DNA of 64,000 nucleotides, taken from NCBI GenBank assembly GCA_910591455.2, contig OU342819.1, positions 20,744,621-20,808,620 of the forward strand. Reading direction: 5' to 3'. The first letter of the stretch is position 1, and each line of letters starts with the position of its first letter. The position numbers and the translations under genes were made by a program. Below are positions 12,223 to 25,300 of this stretch, piece by piece. The notes beneath the pieces were generated by a model that saw only the letters and a program-made list of their open reading frames with translations, was not told the origin of the DNA and made no database searches. This DNA is from Pholis gunnellus. Its lineage: Eukaryota > Chordata > Actinopteri > Perciformes > Pholidae.

Positions 12223-12535
12223 CTGGGTCTGTCCACGGTGGACCAGGTCTCTGCTGGAGGATCTGGGTCTGTCCACGGTGAACCGGTCTCTGCTGGAGGA
12301 TCTGGGTCTGTCCACGGTTGACTGGTCTCTGCTGGAGGATCTGGGTCCGTCCACGGTGGACCGGTCTCTGCTGGAGGATCTGGGTCCGTCCACGGTGGAC
12401 CGGTCTCTGCTGGAGGATCTGGGTCCGTCCACGGTGGACCGGTCTCTCCTGGAGGATCTGGGTCTGTCCACGGTGGACCGGTCTCTCCTGGAGGATCTGG
12501 ATCCGTCCACGGTGGACCAGGTCTCTGCTGGAGGA
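12223..12535. repeat. 39-bp minisatellite, eight units
   Basis: A unit beginning CTGGGTCTGTCCACGGTGGA and ending GGTCTCTGCTGGAGGAT repeats about eight times with few substitutions (the first unit is 40 bp). The 39-bp period is a multiple of three, so several frames stay open and give false 13-residue protein repeats. Each unit carries the inverted repeat GTCCAC-G-GTGGAC. Confidence 0.92.
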
Positions 12536-12539
12536 TCAT

Positions 12540-15500
12540 CGAGGATCGTCACCGATGACGAGCATTAAGAATAACTCTATAGAAACAATGTTGTATAGAA
12601 GAAGTTCAGCGAGGTATTAATAGATGACCTTCATTTGTGTAAACGGTCGCTGACATCATCTCCAAATAAACACCGTAGTGGAGCCTTAAATGTAGAGAAT
12701 AAACCACACGGAGGCTCATCCATTCATCTGTGAGGGTTCTGTTTACCACTTATATGAGACGTCCTCCTGTACCTGACCTCACTGTGTAACCACTGATGGC
12801 GTGTGGTCGACAACACTGAGCCTTTTATAGACGTTGTGTGAGCAGCTTGCGTGCGATGTCGAGCCTGAATCAAACCGCTTAATGAGAGGAGTCATGAGGC
12901 GGACAACATCCCTTTCCTGGCAACAGATGATGAGCAAATGAGCAGACGCGGTCACCGTATCATTATGGCGTGAATGCAAATGTCAGAGCCGCACTTTCAA
13001 ATTCAAGAGGAAGTGGCGAGTGAGGCCCCAGAGGGGACATTGGAAGTAAATACATAATTGTACTTTTATCCAAACAAGGATAAAAGAATAAATAAATGGG
13101 TAATATAGAATGTGATTTTTGTATTTCATTACATATAACCTGTACTTATTATTAATTATGTATTTAATTATTTAAATGATTAATGTTTTTATTTATAACC
13201 CTACATGTCTTTCCCAATATGCAAATTAATTTACTTATAAAATTAAAACTGAAATTAATTAAATGTGGAAATTAATATATATTTGACACTTCTGGCCTTC
13301 AACTTTCCCAGAAGGCTCATGGAGTACTGGAGTACTTTCACATTGTGTTTCTACTGCTGTTACTGACGTGGACCGGATGACATCACCTCCTGCTCATATC
13401 AGGTCCGTCTGTGTTTTAATCCCTGTGGCTGTTTTCACAGCGCCGTCCAATCTCCCTCTTAGATTTATAAAGACAAGGGGAAAACCAAAAGGACCGGCAG
13501 ACCTCCGGTTTTGCTTTTACTTGCTGTCCTGCTCAACCCCCCCCAAAAGGACTGTTGCGTGAGAGCATCATGAGCCACACTGTTGTGTGACGAGAGCACC
13601 AATGTGTGTCACACTTGACCTACGAGAAACATCACAACCACATCCACCAACTCACACAACAAGGAGTAAATAAACGTAAAGTAACGTCATCATCCTCTCG
13701 TCTGCGTGGTCGTCTGCGTGGACAACATGCTGGACGTATACTCTCTTAAATCCGGCCTCTATTCTCACACGGGAACCCAAAACGACAACAGACCTCAGAA
13801 AACACAGATTGTGGATCCTGAATCGTCCTGAAGCTGTTCCTGTGAGCAGCACAGCTCCTGAGGTGCTGAAAGGACAGCAGCCCAACGGGAGGACGTCTAA
13901 AAGCTGGAACTGAATTATGTTGAACTTCAGCTCCGTGTTTCTATTTGCTGATTGATTGAACTTGTTCGCTCACAGCTGCCTGTGGAGAAAAGCTGTCTGC
14001 TTGAAACGTTCATAGCTTTTTTGCAACAGAAAACACATTTGAGAGGAAAAGTAAAGGTGTATAAACAGGAAATGCTATTGGAAGTTGAGAAATGTGACTA
14101 TTAAACACAATGGCTGACAATCTTTTACATTATTTTTCTGACCTAATATCAACAATGGATCAATATCTACAAAAACAATCAAATATCAAAGTCTGCAACT
14201 GTTGCACATTAGCATTAACACAAAACAGCTGTGCCTTATGGGGTTAGTTTAGCAGGATCATAAACCAAAGTATTGGGACGGATAAAAGTAAAAAGTTAAG
14301 TCAGAGTCATTAGGATTCATCCTCTGGACACCATGAATATCTGCACCGAGTTGAATGATGGTCCGACTGACAAACGCCACCATCGCTGGAGCCGCGCTGG
14401 CAGCTATGAACACCGGTTTAGTTTAGACTGTGTCGTTCACAACGGGGTGTGTGTAGAGTTTCAGAATGAGAGCTGATGGAAGTTTGTGACGGAGGAAGAG
14501 TTGGATGACTGTTGGCTGTGGATGAAAGAAGCTTCTCTTTGTTTGTCTTTTCCCCTGCTGCTGCGTGCATCAGCTCATTTCCTACTGACAGAGCTTTGTG
14601 TGATAGAAGGTTTTCCTTTCTTTTTTCAAACTGCTTGTATTTTCACACAGAAATCCAAATATTACGCAGCAAAAAACTGTAATTTATCTTCAGAACAAGG
14701 TCAATTTTGTGAGGAATAAAGGCATCAACCAATCACGTCGTACAACAACACCAGAGGCTCTGTAGTCCGAACTTTATCCTTTCAACCTCGACAAAGGCAG
14801 CGCAGACCAGATTCACTCTTTCCGTTTTTACCTTTCACAATAAAAGCCCAAGACATATACACTCAAATTCACTCGGAACATTTTGCAAAAAGGAAACTCA
14901 ATAAAATATCTGTAGGTAGCTGTAGGCGACACAATGTAGCGGAGAGATTCCGCTGCTGGAATAATTTATTCAAACCGTTTATAGAAAGTGTTGCAACTGA
15001 CAGATTTGCATATTGGTATGAATCGTTCTGATGCAAAATATTGTCAGTTGTCGTTTATTTTCGACAGTCGAGTTTAGACATCTGACTCGTTTTTTTAATG
15101 TCCAGTAAAATGTGTAATTCCATTTATCTTTGTCTTAATCTCAGGTTTGTGGTATCGTGAAGGCCGGCTCACTGTCTCTCATAGAACACTTGAATACTAC
15201 GGAGCCATCGTTAGTGTTATTAGTAACACCTGTCATCATGGCTGCCTTTGTTCTCCTGAGACCTCCAGGTGTTTTCCTCCTGTCCTTTGTTTCTGTTTGA
15301 GCTCAGAGCGACTAAACACAGACGTATCCTGTGTGGAGGGCTTTCATGAAACGGCACGTAGCTCTGCACTCACTGATTTGCCTGTGAAAGCAGTGGGTTG
15401 GTGGGGAAATCCCATTCCAGCACTAAATTCACAATACTTCTCAGTGCACCAAATAAGCACAGTATTGGACAATTTATACTCTTATACATATCAGTACTGA

Positions 15501-15615
15501 CAACTGAAAAGGTTCTAACCTCAGGTCCACTAAAACCAACCGTTGAGTGTTGACTATGTAGTATCTTGTACTGTTATTTTATTGTATTTAACCTTAATCC
15601 CACTGACATGAGGGA
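12540..15615. other. Intergenic, no gene recognised
   Basis: Includes an AT-rich tract at about 13060-13290. No domain, exon chain or RNA gene recognised. Confidence 0.5.
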
Positions 15616-15619
15616 TCTC

Positions 15620-15990
15620 TTTTACAAAGGGGTCCTGGCCAAGATGGCAACGTAAAAGTTTCACGACATAAAAACACAAATAACTATGGAAGCCCATTCC
15701 CGCCAGCAAAAAAAAAAAAAGAAATCCACCCAAAAATATGATGTTTTTTTTAAATTTAACCGGAAAAAGCTAAAAAAAAAAAAATTAGATTTTTTTTATT
15801 TGATTTTATTTTATTTAACCAAAAAAAAAAAAAAAAAAAAAAAGATCATGATGTTTTTTTATTTTATGTTATTTAACCGAAAAAAAGTTTTTGTTGAGTA
15901 TAATCTCAACGTTTGACTGGTTAGAACAAGTATCACAACTAGACATGGCGTCTACTCAACCAATGGGACGTCCCGTAGTAAAATCTTTGA
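15620..15990. repeat. A-rich interspersed element remnant
   Basis: GGTCCTGGCCAAGATGGCA and GGAAGCCCATTCCCGCCAGC are followed by long A tracts and repeated ATGATGTTTTTTT/ATTTAACCGAAAAA units. The mix suggests a retroelement with an expanded A-rich tail; family not identified. Confidence 0.45.
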
Positions 15991-16379
15991 AAGAAGATGA
16001 CAAGAGCTGCACTGCTGGAGGTAAAATACGACGGATCATCCAAACATTTCAGACCGAATGAGACAAACGTATCAAATTATATTGTCTCCTATCTATTACG
16101 GAGAAAATCCCCCTTTTATCCTTCAATGCCTCGTCTTAGATCTTTTCCCAGAGAGGTCTTTATCTTCCACAATCTGACACTGGGATTCATTTATGTTGAC
16201 GCTTATATTCATCTCCACAGTGTCTCTTTGGTACTAGCAGACCACCTACAGTGCTGTTTGCATACAGTATACGCATATAAGGAAGTGAATCAGCCAGTGA
16301 AAAGGCACTTTCCCGGTAGGCTGACGTGTCTTTTTGTTTTTCACTCTAAAAAGGCCCATAAAACAGGTAGATTGTGCCA

Positions 16380-16800
16380 TTTTTATTTTTTATTGACACT
16401 GGCTCGTGATGATGATAGAGAAACATGTCATCTGTATCCATCAGTCCCGCCCCCTCATTCTAGCAACGAATGTTTGTGTATGCACACTCAGTGTCTTGAG
16501 TGTAGCTTTTTGGACGTCGCCATTTTGTTTTTTGGCAACCAGTAGGGACATCTTCAGGCGACCATAATGTTCCCATCGACTTTCATGAGGTGTAAACACT
16601 GTGAAAGGGTTAAAGTTGTGAGACAAAAACACGGAGAACGCAGCGGCAGCGATCTGTCTGAAGACTTGAAACTAGACATTGAGACATAAACTCATGTTTA
16701 CAATGTTTACTGAGGTAATAAATCAAGAGAGAAGTAGAGTCATTTTCTCATAGACTTCTATACAACCAGAGGAGTCTGGAGTCAAAATAGTGCAGTACTT
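16380..16800. repeat. Teleost interspersed-repeat fragment
   Basis: Contains GCCATTTTGTTTTTTGGCAACC and CATAGACTTCTATACAACCA, strings I associate with abundant fish repeats. Borders are uncertain. Confidence 0.4.
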
Positions 16801-18265
16801 GAGATTCCCGTAAGTAGTGTGCATTACTACTCAGTCTCGTAGAGTTCATGGTTTGCGTAGGTTCCAACTAATCATGTCCTACTGAGCTGTGATTGGCAGA
16901 TCATCTGGCAATACTAATGTGATTTCCTACACTGTGACAAGAACACGGAGTCTTCGGTTTGGATGAAGTTGAGAAGTTTCACTCATGTAGCTGCTGGCTA
17001 GTTAGCTAGCTTCCTAATTTCACTGTGCTTTCGTGCTACACTAGTTAAAGAAATAAGCCAAACAAAGCGATCACTCATCTGGCGAAAGCAGATGTGAAAG
17101 AGTGTGCGGATGATGTGCAAAATTGTAAACATCCCATATTCACCCTGTTTTTTTACTCTGGTTTTAAAGTCAACACGCTGCACATTATGCCTTTTTTAAT
17201 TTTCATCTAAATGAGTGTTAAGTCTCTGCAGGCCATTTCTTTTAGTGAACTGAAATTAAATGAAACAAACGACTCCCTGGAAGTTGCTCCATAAGAATAT
17301 AACAAATGGCTATTATGTGCACATTTGGTAAGTTAAAGGTATGACTATGCCTACATTTTACTTGGATTTTTATCATTTTTGCACAAACTAAAATGTATGC
17401 TATCAGAATAATTAGAACAATATTCTCGACATATTACATGTGATATGTTCACTCGACATCCTTTCATCTGTTTCCCATAATTTCACAGTGTGAGATGTTC
17501 ACCATTCTAATGCGTGCTTGCAGAGACTCTCAGCTTTAAAGAGTTTGTCACATCCTCAATGTGAGGTCTCTGTACTGGAAGACTGAACGATGCAAAGCAT
17601 ACAAAGGGACACGCAGCCCATCAGCTAAAGTGCAAACAGCTGCCCAGGTTGCCAGAAGGAGCTCATGCTCGTCTCTCCAACCTGATTCCAATTACGCCAG
17701 ACTTCAGAGATGTGATTGGTCGACTCAGATACCAACACTTACACAAAGACGTCTGTATCAAAAATATAGTTTGTAGAATTACAGGTCTGCTGCAAGAGGT
17801 TATTCTACAGTAGAAATGTGTTCACTTGACAAAATTAGAATTGTATTGTCAGGCTGCTGCTCTGTTCCTGAAAGCACAATCTTTGTGGCAACTTGGCAAA
17901 ATAAAATGTATGGAAATGCCTGTTTGTGCCTGGTTTCCCTTTAAAGTTCTGCTCAGTGTTCTGCTGCAGAGACAGATTTAAAAAGGAGACTTTCTATGCA
18001 ATGTGTTAGAATTATCTATGCACAGGACGAGATGTGACATTAAAAACAAATGTTGTCTGGTGTACATCAAACTAAAACAAATGGAAGATGCTTGTTAATC
18101 ATTTATCTTGGGTAGTTAACTCCATTTCTCTTTGTACAAACAATCAAATACATTTATATGAAATTGTCAAAAACAAAGAAATATTTTTCACGTGTTCCTG
18201 AATTGCGTTGGATTAATTGATCTGGGATTTGGGTTGACCAAATAAAACATCCCTTGAATGTTAGT
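16800..18265. other. Intergenic, no gene recognised
   Basis: No exon-like or RNA-like feature. It separates the 3' end of the ENPP gene from repeats nearer the decoy receptor. Confidence 0.5.
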
Positions 18266-18284
18266 GGAGGTAAACCATTTGAAA

Positions 18285-18778
18285 GTAGGGGTGAGACTTT
18301 AAACCTGTGAAACAGCCCAGTTGCCAGAAAAAAACATGACATTGTACGTTTCTGCAAACCACTGATACGTTGAATATGGATCATTTTGCGTAGTGTACTC
18401 TGTGGCCTTTCTTGAACGTTAGGTGGTATAACAAGGAGTACAAAAAGCGGGAAAGTCCACCTAGGACGGTTTAGTGGGGGGGCATGTTGGATTGTTCCAA
18501 CAAACACAAGACTCACCCAGGAGACAGTTGTACATTTTGACTTGATGCTTGTTACGTAACGTTGCTAGGCTTGTAACGCATCTTTACATAAGAAAGTGCA
18601 CCAAGGGTAGTTTTTATTTATCTATGCTAGTTACGTTGTTTTGCTACATTGCGTTGTTACGTTACGTTGTTACGTTGTTACATTACGTTGCTACATTGTT
18701 ACGTTACGTTGTTACGTTACGTTGTTACGTTACGTTGTTACATTACGTTGTTACATTACGTTGTTACGTTACAATTTG
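18285..18778. repeat. Dispersed repeat copy A with internal GTTACGTT satellite
   Basis: Shares a CATTGTACGTTTCTGCAAAC block and CACCCAGGAGAC with a second copy at 33.8 kb. Both end in a tract of GTTAC/GTTACGTT units (here 18636-18778). It lies just past the predicted 3' end of the ENPP gene. Confidence 0.75.
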
Positions 18779-18849
18779 AACACAAACCATGATCTTTGTG
18801 TGTGTGAAGGCAAACAGTCGTCTGCAGCTGCCTATAATGCCTATAATTG

Positions 18850-18855
18850 TTTATT
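18850..18855 (-). terminator. Candidate polyadenylation signal of the complete ENPP gene
   Basis: AATAAA on the minus strand about 360 bases past the stop codon. It is the first canonical hexamer I noticed downstream, so the 3' UTR may end just below 18850. No transcript evidence is available. Confidence 0.35.
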
Positions 18856-19216
18856 GATCCCAAAACTGTGATCGTTGATGGTTATGAGTTTATACGTTTA
18901 CATCCACTGCTGTAATACACGTTCTATCTCATCTCATCTGCATTGCGTGAAATAAACGTTTAAATACAGATTACAAAACAAAATCAACAGGATAGAAATC
19001 ACGACAATAGGAATGTAATAAGAAGAAACTAATACAAACAGTTTTAAGGTGAAAAGTAAATAAATAAACAATGTCACTTTGTTGAATAATTAATACATTC
19101 AGTCCAGTGTTGACAAAGTGACAACACAATTTAAGACGACTTACTCAATACTACAATAATTTTACAGATACTTAATATTAATCTCGGGTGATTTTTTCAG
19201 GTGGAAAAGAGCAAAT

Positions 19217-19390
19217 TCACTGTTTTCTGTGAATGGCAGCTGTGGGGCGGGTCTTCATCCTCAGCAGGTCTGTGATTGGTCGATCGCTGCCCTGGTAAAA
19301 GTCCAATCCTGTAATCCACTCGACGTCTCTGACTCGTGACTGGTGGAACCACATGAGATCTTCAACCCAAAGAGATTCGGCTTGTGTACT
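19217..19390 (-). CDS. enpp1/enpp3-like: ENPP exon 25: C terminus and stop (residues 810-866)
   Basis: Encodes ESLWVEDLMWFHQSRVRDVE and then WITGLDFYQGSDRPITDLL, followed by a diverged tail RMKTRPTAAIHRKQ and TGA. The usual ending (LKTYLPTFE in ENPP3, LKTHLPTFS in ENPP1) is lost. The acceptor is GACAG. Confidence 0.9.
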   Translation of the reverse strand, partial: STQAESLWVEDLMWFHQSRVRDVEWITGLDFYQGSDRPITDLLRMKTRPTAAIHRKQ

Positions 19391-22300
19391 CTGTCAATGC
19401 AAATTCAAAAGTTACAAATTAATATTTTAAATGTGACTGTTTGAACAAGTTGATGTGTCTCCAAATTAGGGCTACGTTTCTTCTTTCTGTTGCTTCCTGT
19501 TCTCAGAAATGAACCGTCTAAGAGATTGTTAACATGTTGCTTCTACTTTCACTCGTTTATCCAACGTGCGGGACAGATGGTGAAGCTTTGGGTAACCCTG
19601 CACTAAAATGATTAACTTCTATCTTTTGAGCGCGAAGTATAGCGTAACATTTCAATGTCTCCTCACCAACAGTTTTGTCCAATAAAACATCTCAACAACT
19701 TCTGGATTTTGGTTGTCTTTCTACAAATGTTTCTGGTCATCATGGACAGACGTTCATGGTTCCCAGAGGATGATCCCATGTGAGTTTGGAGATTCTCTGA
19801 CCTTTCCTTTTAGTACCACTATCAAGCCAGTATTTCCAATTAATTAACACTTTGGTCCATGACAAGTTATCCCTCAAGCTCAAACGCCTATCGTCTATTC
19901 GTGGTCTCCAGATGATTCTGTTGATCCCCTGACCTTCCTTCTAGGACTACCATTGAACCAAACATACCCTTCTTCTCTTGACAAATACAAATCTAATGGA
20001 CAGATTACCATAGAATCTATTTAGCACATTCATGCTCTCCAGGGGAGGAAGCCTTTCCATTTTGGAGACTTTTGGTTAGTTTTTTTCATTCATTGGTTTC
20101 CATGTGGAGGATGAGATGGACCATTCAATTTACGAAGCACATTCATGCTCCTAAGAGAATGAACCCTCCTGATTTTAATTACCTTCAAGACAAATCTTAA
20201 CATGTTTTAAAGCACTAGCAGGACATCAGAATTTGACTCTTCATAGAAACCGTCTGTTTTAAAGGGTGTTTCATTGTTTAACAAGTAACCATGAATGACT
20301 AACACAAAGGTTCCTTTTTGTTCTTACTTTGAAGAGGCTTCACTCCTCGAGTGTCAGTAAATGGGAAGACAGAAGACACTGCTGCTTTGTTCGGGAGTAG
20401 ACAGCATGAAAGTGAGCCAAAGCGGAGGCAGTTTCATTCAAAGTCATAAAAAAGAGTTTCGGTTTATTTGTCTGGTCAGTGTGACGTGGCTGGAGGAGGA
20501 GGAGGATTGTGAAAAGCCGGGTCAATGAAGTGTCATCTTAAAAAAGGTAATGTCTGACTTTGTGGTTTCTTACTTCGCAGCTTTCAGTGTTGTCGGGTCT
20601 GTGAGGCAGCAGGAAGGACACGGTCTGCAGCTCGCTGACGCAGGCCGCCACCGGCACCGCCGAGTCCCTGCAGCTGGTCAACACCGCAAAGAAATGTGTG
20701 GGTATCGAGATGTTCGTGCCGGACACAAACCTGGAGTCACACAAAGACAAGACGCAGTCTTATTCGTCAGTAAAGTGCAGAGTAATTCAATGAAATTGGA
20801 CTTTCCAGCCGTGTGTGGGAGATGGACATCGTGCTGCTCAAACAGCCTCCTCACTTCTGGTTTCAGGCTGTCCACCAGATGTTGGAGGGATTTAAAAACA
20901 AGAGCATTAGTGAGGTCCAACACTGATGCTGGGGTAACAAGTTCGGGCTCACTGTCGCGTGGGTTTGAGGTCAGGGCAGCAAACTGGGAAAACTACTTAT
21001 TTATTTTCTTTTTGGAAATTTGCAGAATTGGAAGCACACTGTGGTTGGAATCATCCCCGTGTGCTATAACATTAAGATCGGTTAAAGAAGCAACATGATC
21101 ATTTTCAAAATGACAGGCGAGACGGGCGCTGACGTGCAACAACGAACCAAATGATACATTTCCACCTGGAAAATCCCGTTTTATCAGATTACAGGCCGAG
21201 CTGCCCTGAAGGATGCAGCTGCAACACTCAACCAACCAACATCCACTCAGCAGAGAAAAACTACTCCACATGTCACGCACATGAATTATGAAGCATTCCA
21301 TCCCAGGAACCTGAGGCTTCTTCTTCCAAAGAAAAAGACTTAACTTGTATTTACCGTCAAATAACAAACAACAACAAACAACAAGAGCTGCAATGAATGC
21401 TTTAACATTCAAAGCTTCTATTGAGCTTCGGATGTCTGCAATCCTATTTTAATAAGTGATTCATGGATTAAATCAACTTTATTCAGTGAATATAACTTGG
21501 AAATTGTGTTTGCACAATTTAAAATGACACAAAGATAATAATAGAGAGAAATAATGTCTCGTTGCAGAAAGAGGCAGAAAACCCATATATATGAGATGAA
21601 TACATAATACTGAGGACAAAGTAGTGAAAATGTTGTTTTCAAAGGCTAAATGTCAAGAAATATGGATTGAAGCAGAATATTTTGTTAGATAAAAGCATGT
21701 TGTGAATCCATCTGGACTTTTGAGTGCTCTGCAGTTATCATGTCGCAATCCTCCGCTGCAGCGTTTTAGTTTAATACAGAATGAATGAATGAATGAATGA
21801 ATGAATGAATAGCACCAGACAAAGAAGGAAGCTGCGCAGCATTCAAAGGTTGATTTAGAGTTTGAATCTTGGGAGCGTTGAATGATCAGCTGCAGCCCAG
21901 CAGACAACACAACAACGGGAGATGAAGGTTTGCATTTCGTCCTGCGAGATGAAATTTAGCTTTTAATGATTTCTCTTCGTGTGGTTTTATGTTTCGTGGT
22001 TACATCATATTCAGCCAAAGCTCCAGCAAGTCCATCATTTCCTGCATTGGGACGTATCAGGGTGCATTGTGGTTCCCAATAAATAAACCGAGTGTTTAAT
22101 CTTCCTCTACTTCTTTCTGTAATCTATTCAACCCTCCGTAGAGTGATGCAGCAATGAGTCCGGATGTTTGCACTTCCTGTCCGTCTCAAAGTCAATGAGT
22201 TTAATGAACGGGTCTGTGTTAAGGTGCCTAAAATAATAATGTGCTTAACACAAGCTTGAGACATTTTAACTTTTTGTTCTACGACATTTAACACGTCAGT

Positions 22301-25300
22301 AAATATAATATATAAATACAGTATATATAGGTGTTGGTCATCACATAAACCATTTCCTGTTTTTGTTACAGTGGCTTTCTTCATTTAAAATCACCGTCTG
22401 GTTCAAATAAAAACTGCAACTCTATTGATGAAGTCAGACATCAAGGCTGGACGTTTTTTCAAAGAAGAAGCCGTAAAAGTGGAAATGATGATTCATTAGA
22501 AAACGAAAACTTACTGCTGGATCTGCCCCGGGGTGTCGTACCGGCCGTCGTAGTTGTAATCGAAGGCGGGGCCCGTCACCACACTAACACCGTTGTAAAT
22601 AGAAGCGTATTTCTTTAATAGCGTGCTGTGAAAATAGTCCCAGATCTCTGAAACAGACGAGAAGAGAAGAAGAAATTCAAAGATAAAGAAAGGTTTTGCA
22701 GCATAGTTTCTTTTGCCGTGATGTTAACCGGTAACTCACTCTTAAACTCGGGGTACATCGGCACCACATTGCTCATCAGTAGAGCATCGTACTGCTGATC
22801 CACCGTCTCATTCAGATCTGCAGAAACACAACAACTAATAATGGGCCTCATGCAACAAACACTCGTCCGTACGGATCCGTTCTTATAGGACAACGAGACA
22901 CTTTCACAATTTGTCACGTTTTTCTTGTGTTTTGAGTTTTTTAAGGTACTAAGAACGAGCAAGTTTATCGTTCATTTTCTATCCAAAAACAAGAAACTTG
23001 TATGCTTGTATGTCCGATGCATGTGCCTTTTATCTGCTTTACTTCAATTAAATTCACAGAATTGAATGTGTCAATCCCTCTGCTCCTCTTCTGGAGGAAA
23101 CATATTATCCTGTTCTTTCTGAAAGTGCCTTTACCAGGGCTATGAAAATGACCAATTTAGGTTTGTGATCCCTTGAATGAGCTGAAATTCTGTGGAAGTG
23201 AGTGAAGAGTGATGAAGAGACAGGAAGTGAGTGTGCAATAGCACCTCAAGAGACATTCATATCAAATTAAACACCAAGACTCACATGCCAAAGCACACAT
23301 CCGTGTTTCATTGACTGTGCCCATGATGCACAGCACCTGGCTGACTCTGGCTCGTGTCTTGTGTTCTCCACGGACGCTTTACAGCAGCCCTTTGCTTCTG
23401 AATGCTTGGACTGGAATAAATGCATGTACGTATGTACCTGTCTGTAAATAACCATTTGAAATAAAGCAATAAAGTGGAAGTACTTGGCGAGTACAGGAAG
23501 GCGTGCGTCAGGTTCCCAGCAGCGTCGTACTGGTCACACGTGGGACTCTGGGACGCTCGGAGTCGGACATCGGCCCTCAAACAGTCCGGCGTCACTGGTG
23601 GCAACGGGTCCAAGTTCCTCTGCAAGAACGGGAAAAACCTAAAGCTTCAGCTGAATGACAGTAATCAGCTCCAGACGCAATTACAAACCAACAGTCGGCC
23701 CTTTTGCCCCATAACAAGAAGAAACTCTCTCCAGTGATCCAGTGAAGTCTTTCAATACATTTGAGTTTTGAGACAAAGTTACTCCGACCACAGTTGTGGT
23801 CTATGCATCTATTGTCAGTCCCTGAAAGCATAATTAATGCAGATCAGGTCTGAGCCATTACACACAACTTCAGCGGGAAAGATAAAAAGCTGCTGCTCTA
23901 GTGTGTTCACTGTGATTCTCATGATTCCCACGTTTAGTCAGCCGGCTATCTCCAGACCTTCGTGCTGCTGTTTGCTTTGAGGGTAAATCATCACAGAGAG
24001 AAGTAGTAACACCCGTGCATGCACCGAGTGCCGCCGTGTGGCCTTTGTTTTTAATCATAACTAGCGAAATGCTAGATGCTAAGTATTTCCTGGATTCCTT
24101 TGTTAAATATGAAAAAAAGATTTTTCTCCCATTTTCTTTTTTTGCAAAACACATTTTCAATGCTCACACTGCAATTTTCAATCATCTTGCTATCATCATC
24201 CTATTTTACATAAAGTGCTAAAGTCTTGAATGCATCGTGCAGCTGCAGCCAGATTTAGATCACACACACACGCTAACGTCCAATCCGAGCGGACCTGGAA
24301 TAATGTGATGGTCGATTTACCGGAAGGCGGCGCTGCAGCAACAGCCTGACATGAATCCGTGATCAGGAATCAGATAACTTGACATTGTGCACAATTCATC
24401 CTCGGACAAAGCCACGTCATCATTCCTCGACAGTCATCATGATCGATCACCATTGTATTTCATAGGATTGTAATCTAAACATTTGAATATTTCAAGTATT
24501 AAAATCATGCACTTTTAATGTTTTTCCTTTACCAGTGACACACGTACCGGCTTGTCGATGGTGAAGGAGCTCCACAGAGGCATCAGAGCGTCGTGGCTGT
24601 AGGCGGTGATGAATCCTTCCTGGTGGAGAACGCAGTAACTCTGGTCAGGCTGCAGCATCCGGGGACGACCAAACAACATGTGCTTCTTCTCTGCAGCGGA
24701 CTCTGAAGAAAGAGAACGGCCCTTTGCTTTATCAGTGGCATTTAGACAATGCTGCAAATCAGCAGCGAGACGAATGCAAATCCAATCCAGTAACGTGGAG
24801 GAATGTACGACAGGAAACACAAGTAATCCTGTTTCCTCAAAGTGCATTCAGTCGGGATATTGCGTGTTGTAAATGAAAAGATTGATGACATAAGAAAACA
24901 AAAACATGTTCACAGATCTTAGAGGCATTTTAACCTCCTCACCTTCCTCTGCTGTCAGGTTCAGACGGCTGTTGATGGCGCTTCCACTCTGAAGAGAGAG
25001 AAAGAAAACAAATGCTATTAATGGAAATGAATGTTTTATAAGTACACAAATAACATAAATATGGTCGATACACTCGCTCGCTTGTAGAAGGTGTAGAAAA
25101 ACAAACCCTGATACATGGATCTGAAACGTGAACAGAGATCCTTGTTGTTGAAGGCTGTCGTTACATCGAGTCCAGTTTCCTCATGAAGAATATCAGAAAC
25201 TCAGCTGATGTCTTCAGAGGCCAAAGTTCTGCCTTAAAGATAAATGTTCTTCTGTTGCACCAACCTGCTCTGTTCCCCAGTTTTTCTTGCATTCTTTTCC

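Noticed and set aside
11991..12620. Long repetitive open frames on both strands (13-residue repeats)
   Set aside because: They come from the 39-bp minisatellite, whose period is a multiple of three; no splice context, homology or signal for a real protein.
15997..16545. 182-codon open frame on the plus strand
   Set aside because: No recognisable domain; it lies between and across interspersed-repeat fragments, and its composition is unlike a conserved protein.
18636..18778. Possible CRISPR-like or telomeric array
   Set aside because: Short contiguous GTTACGTT units with no spacers; this is a eukaryotic satellite within an interspersed repeat. The GTAGGG array at 49 kb is likewise not the TTAGGG telomere repeat.
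20550..21098. 182-codon plus-strand open frame
   Set aside because: It is antisense to ENPP exon 24 and its intron; the minus strand carries the conserved protein.
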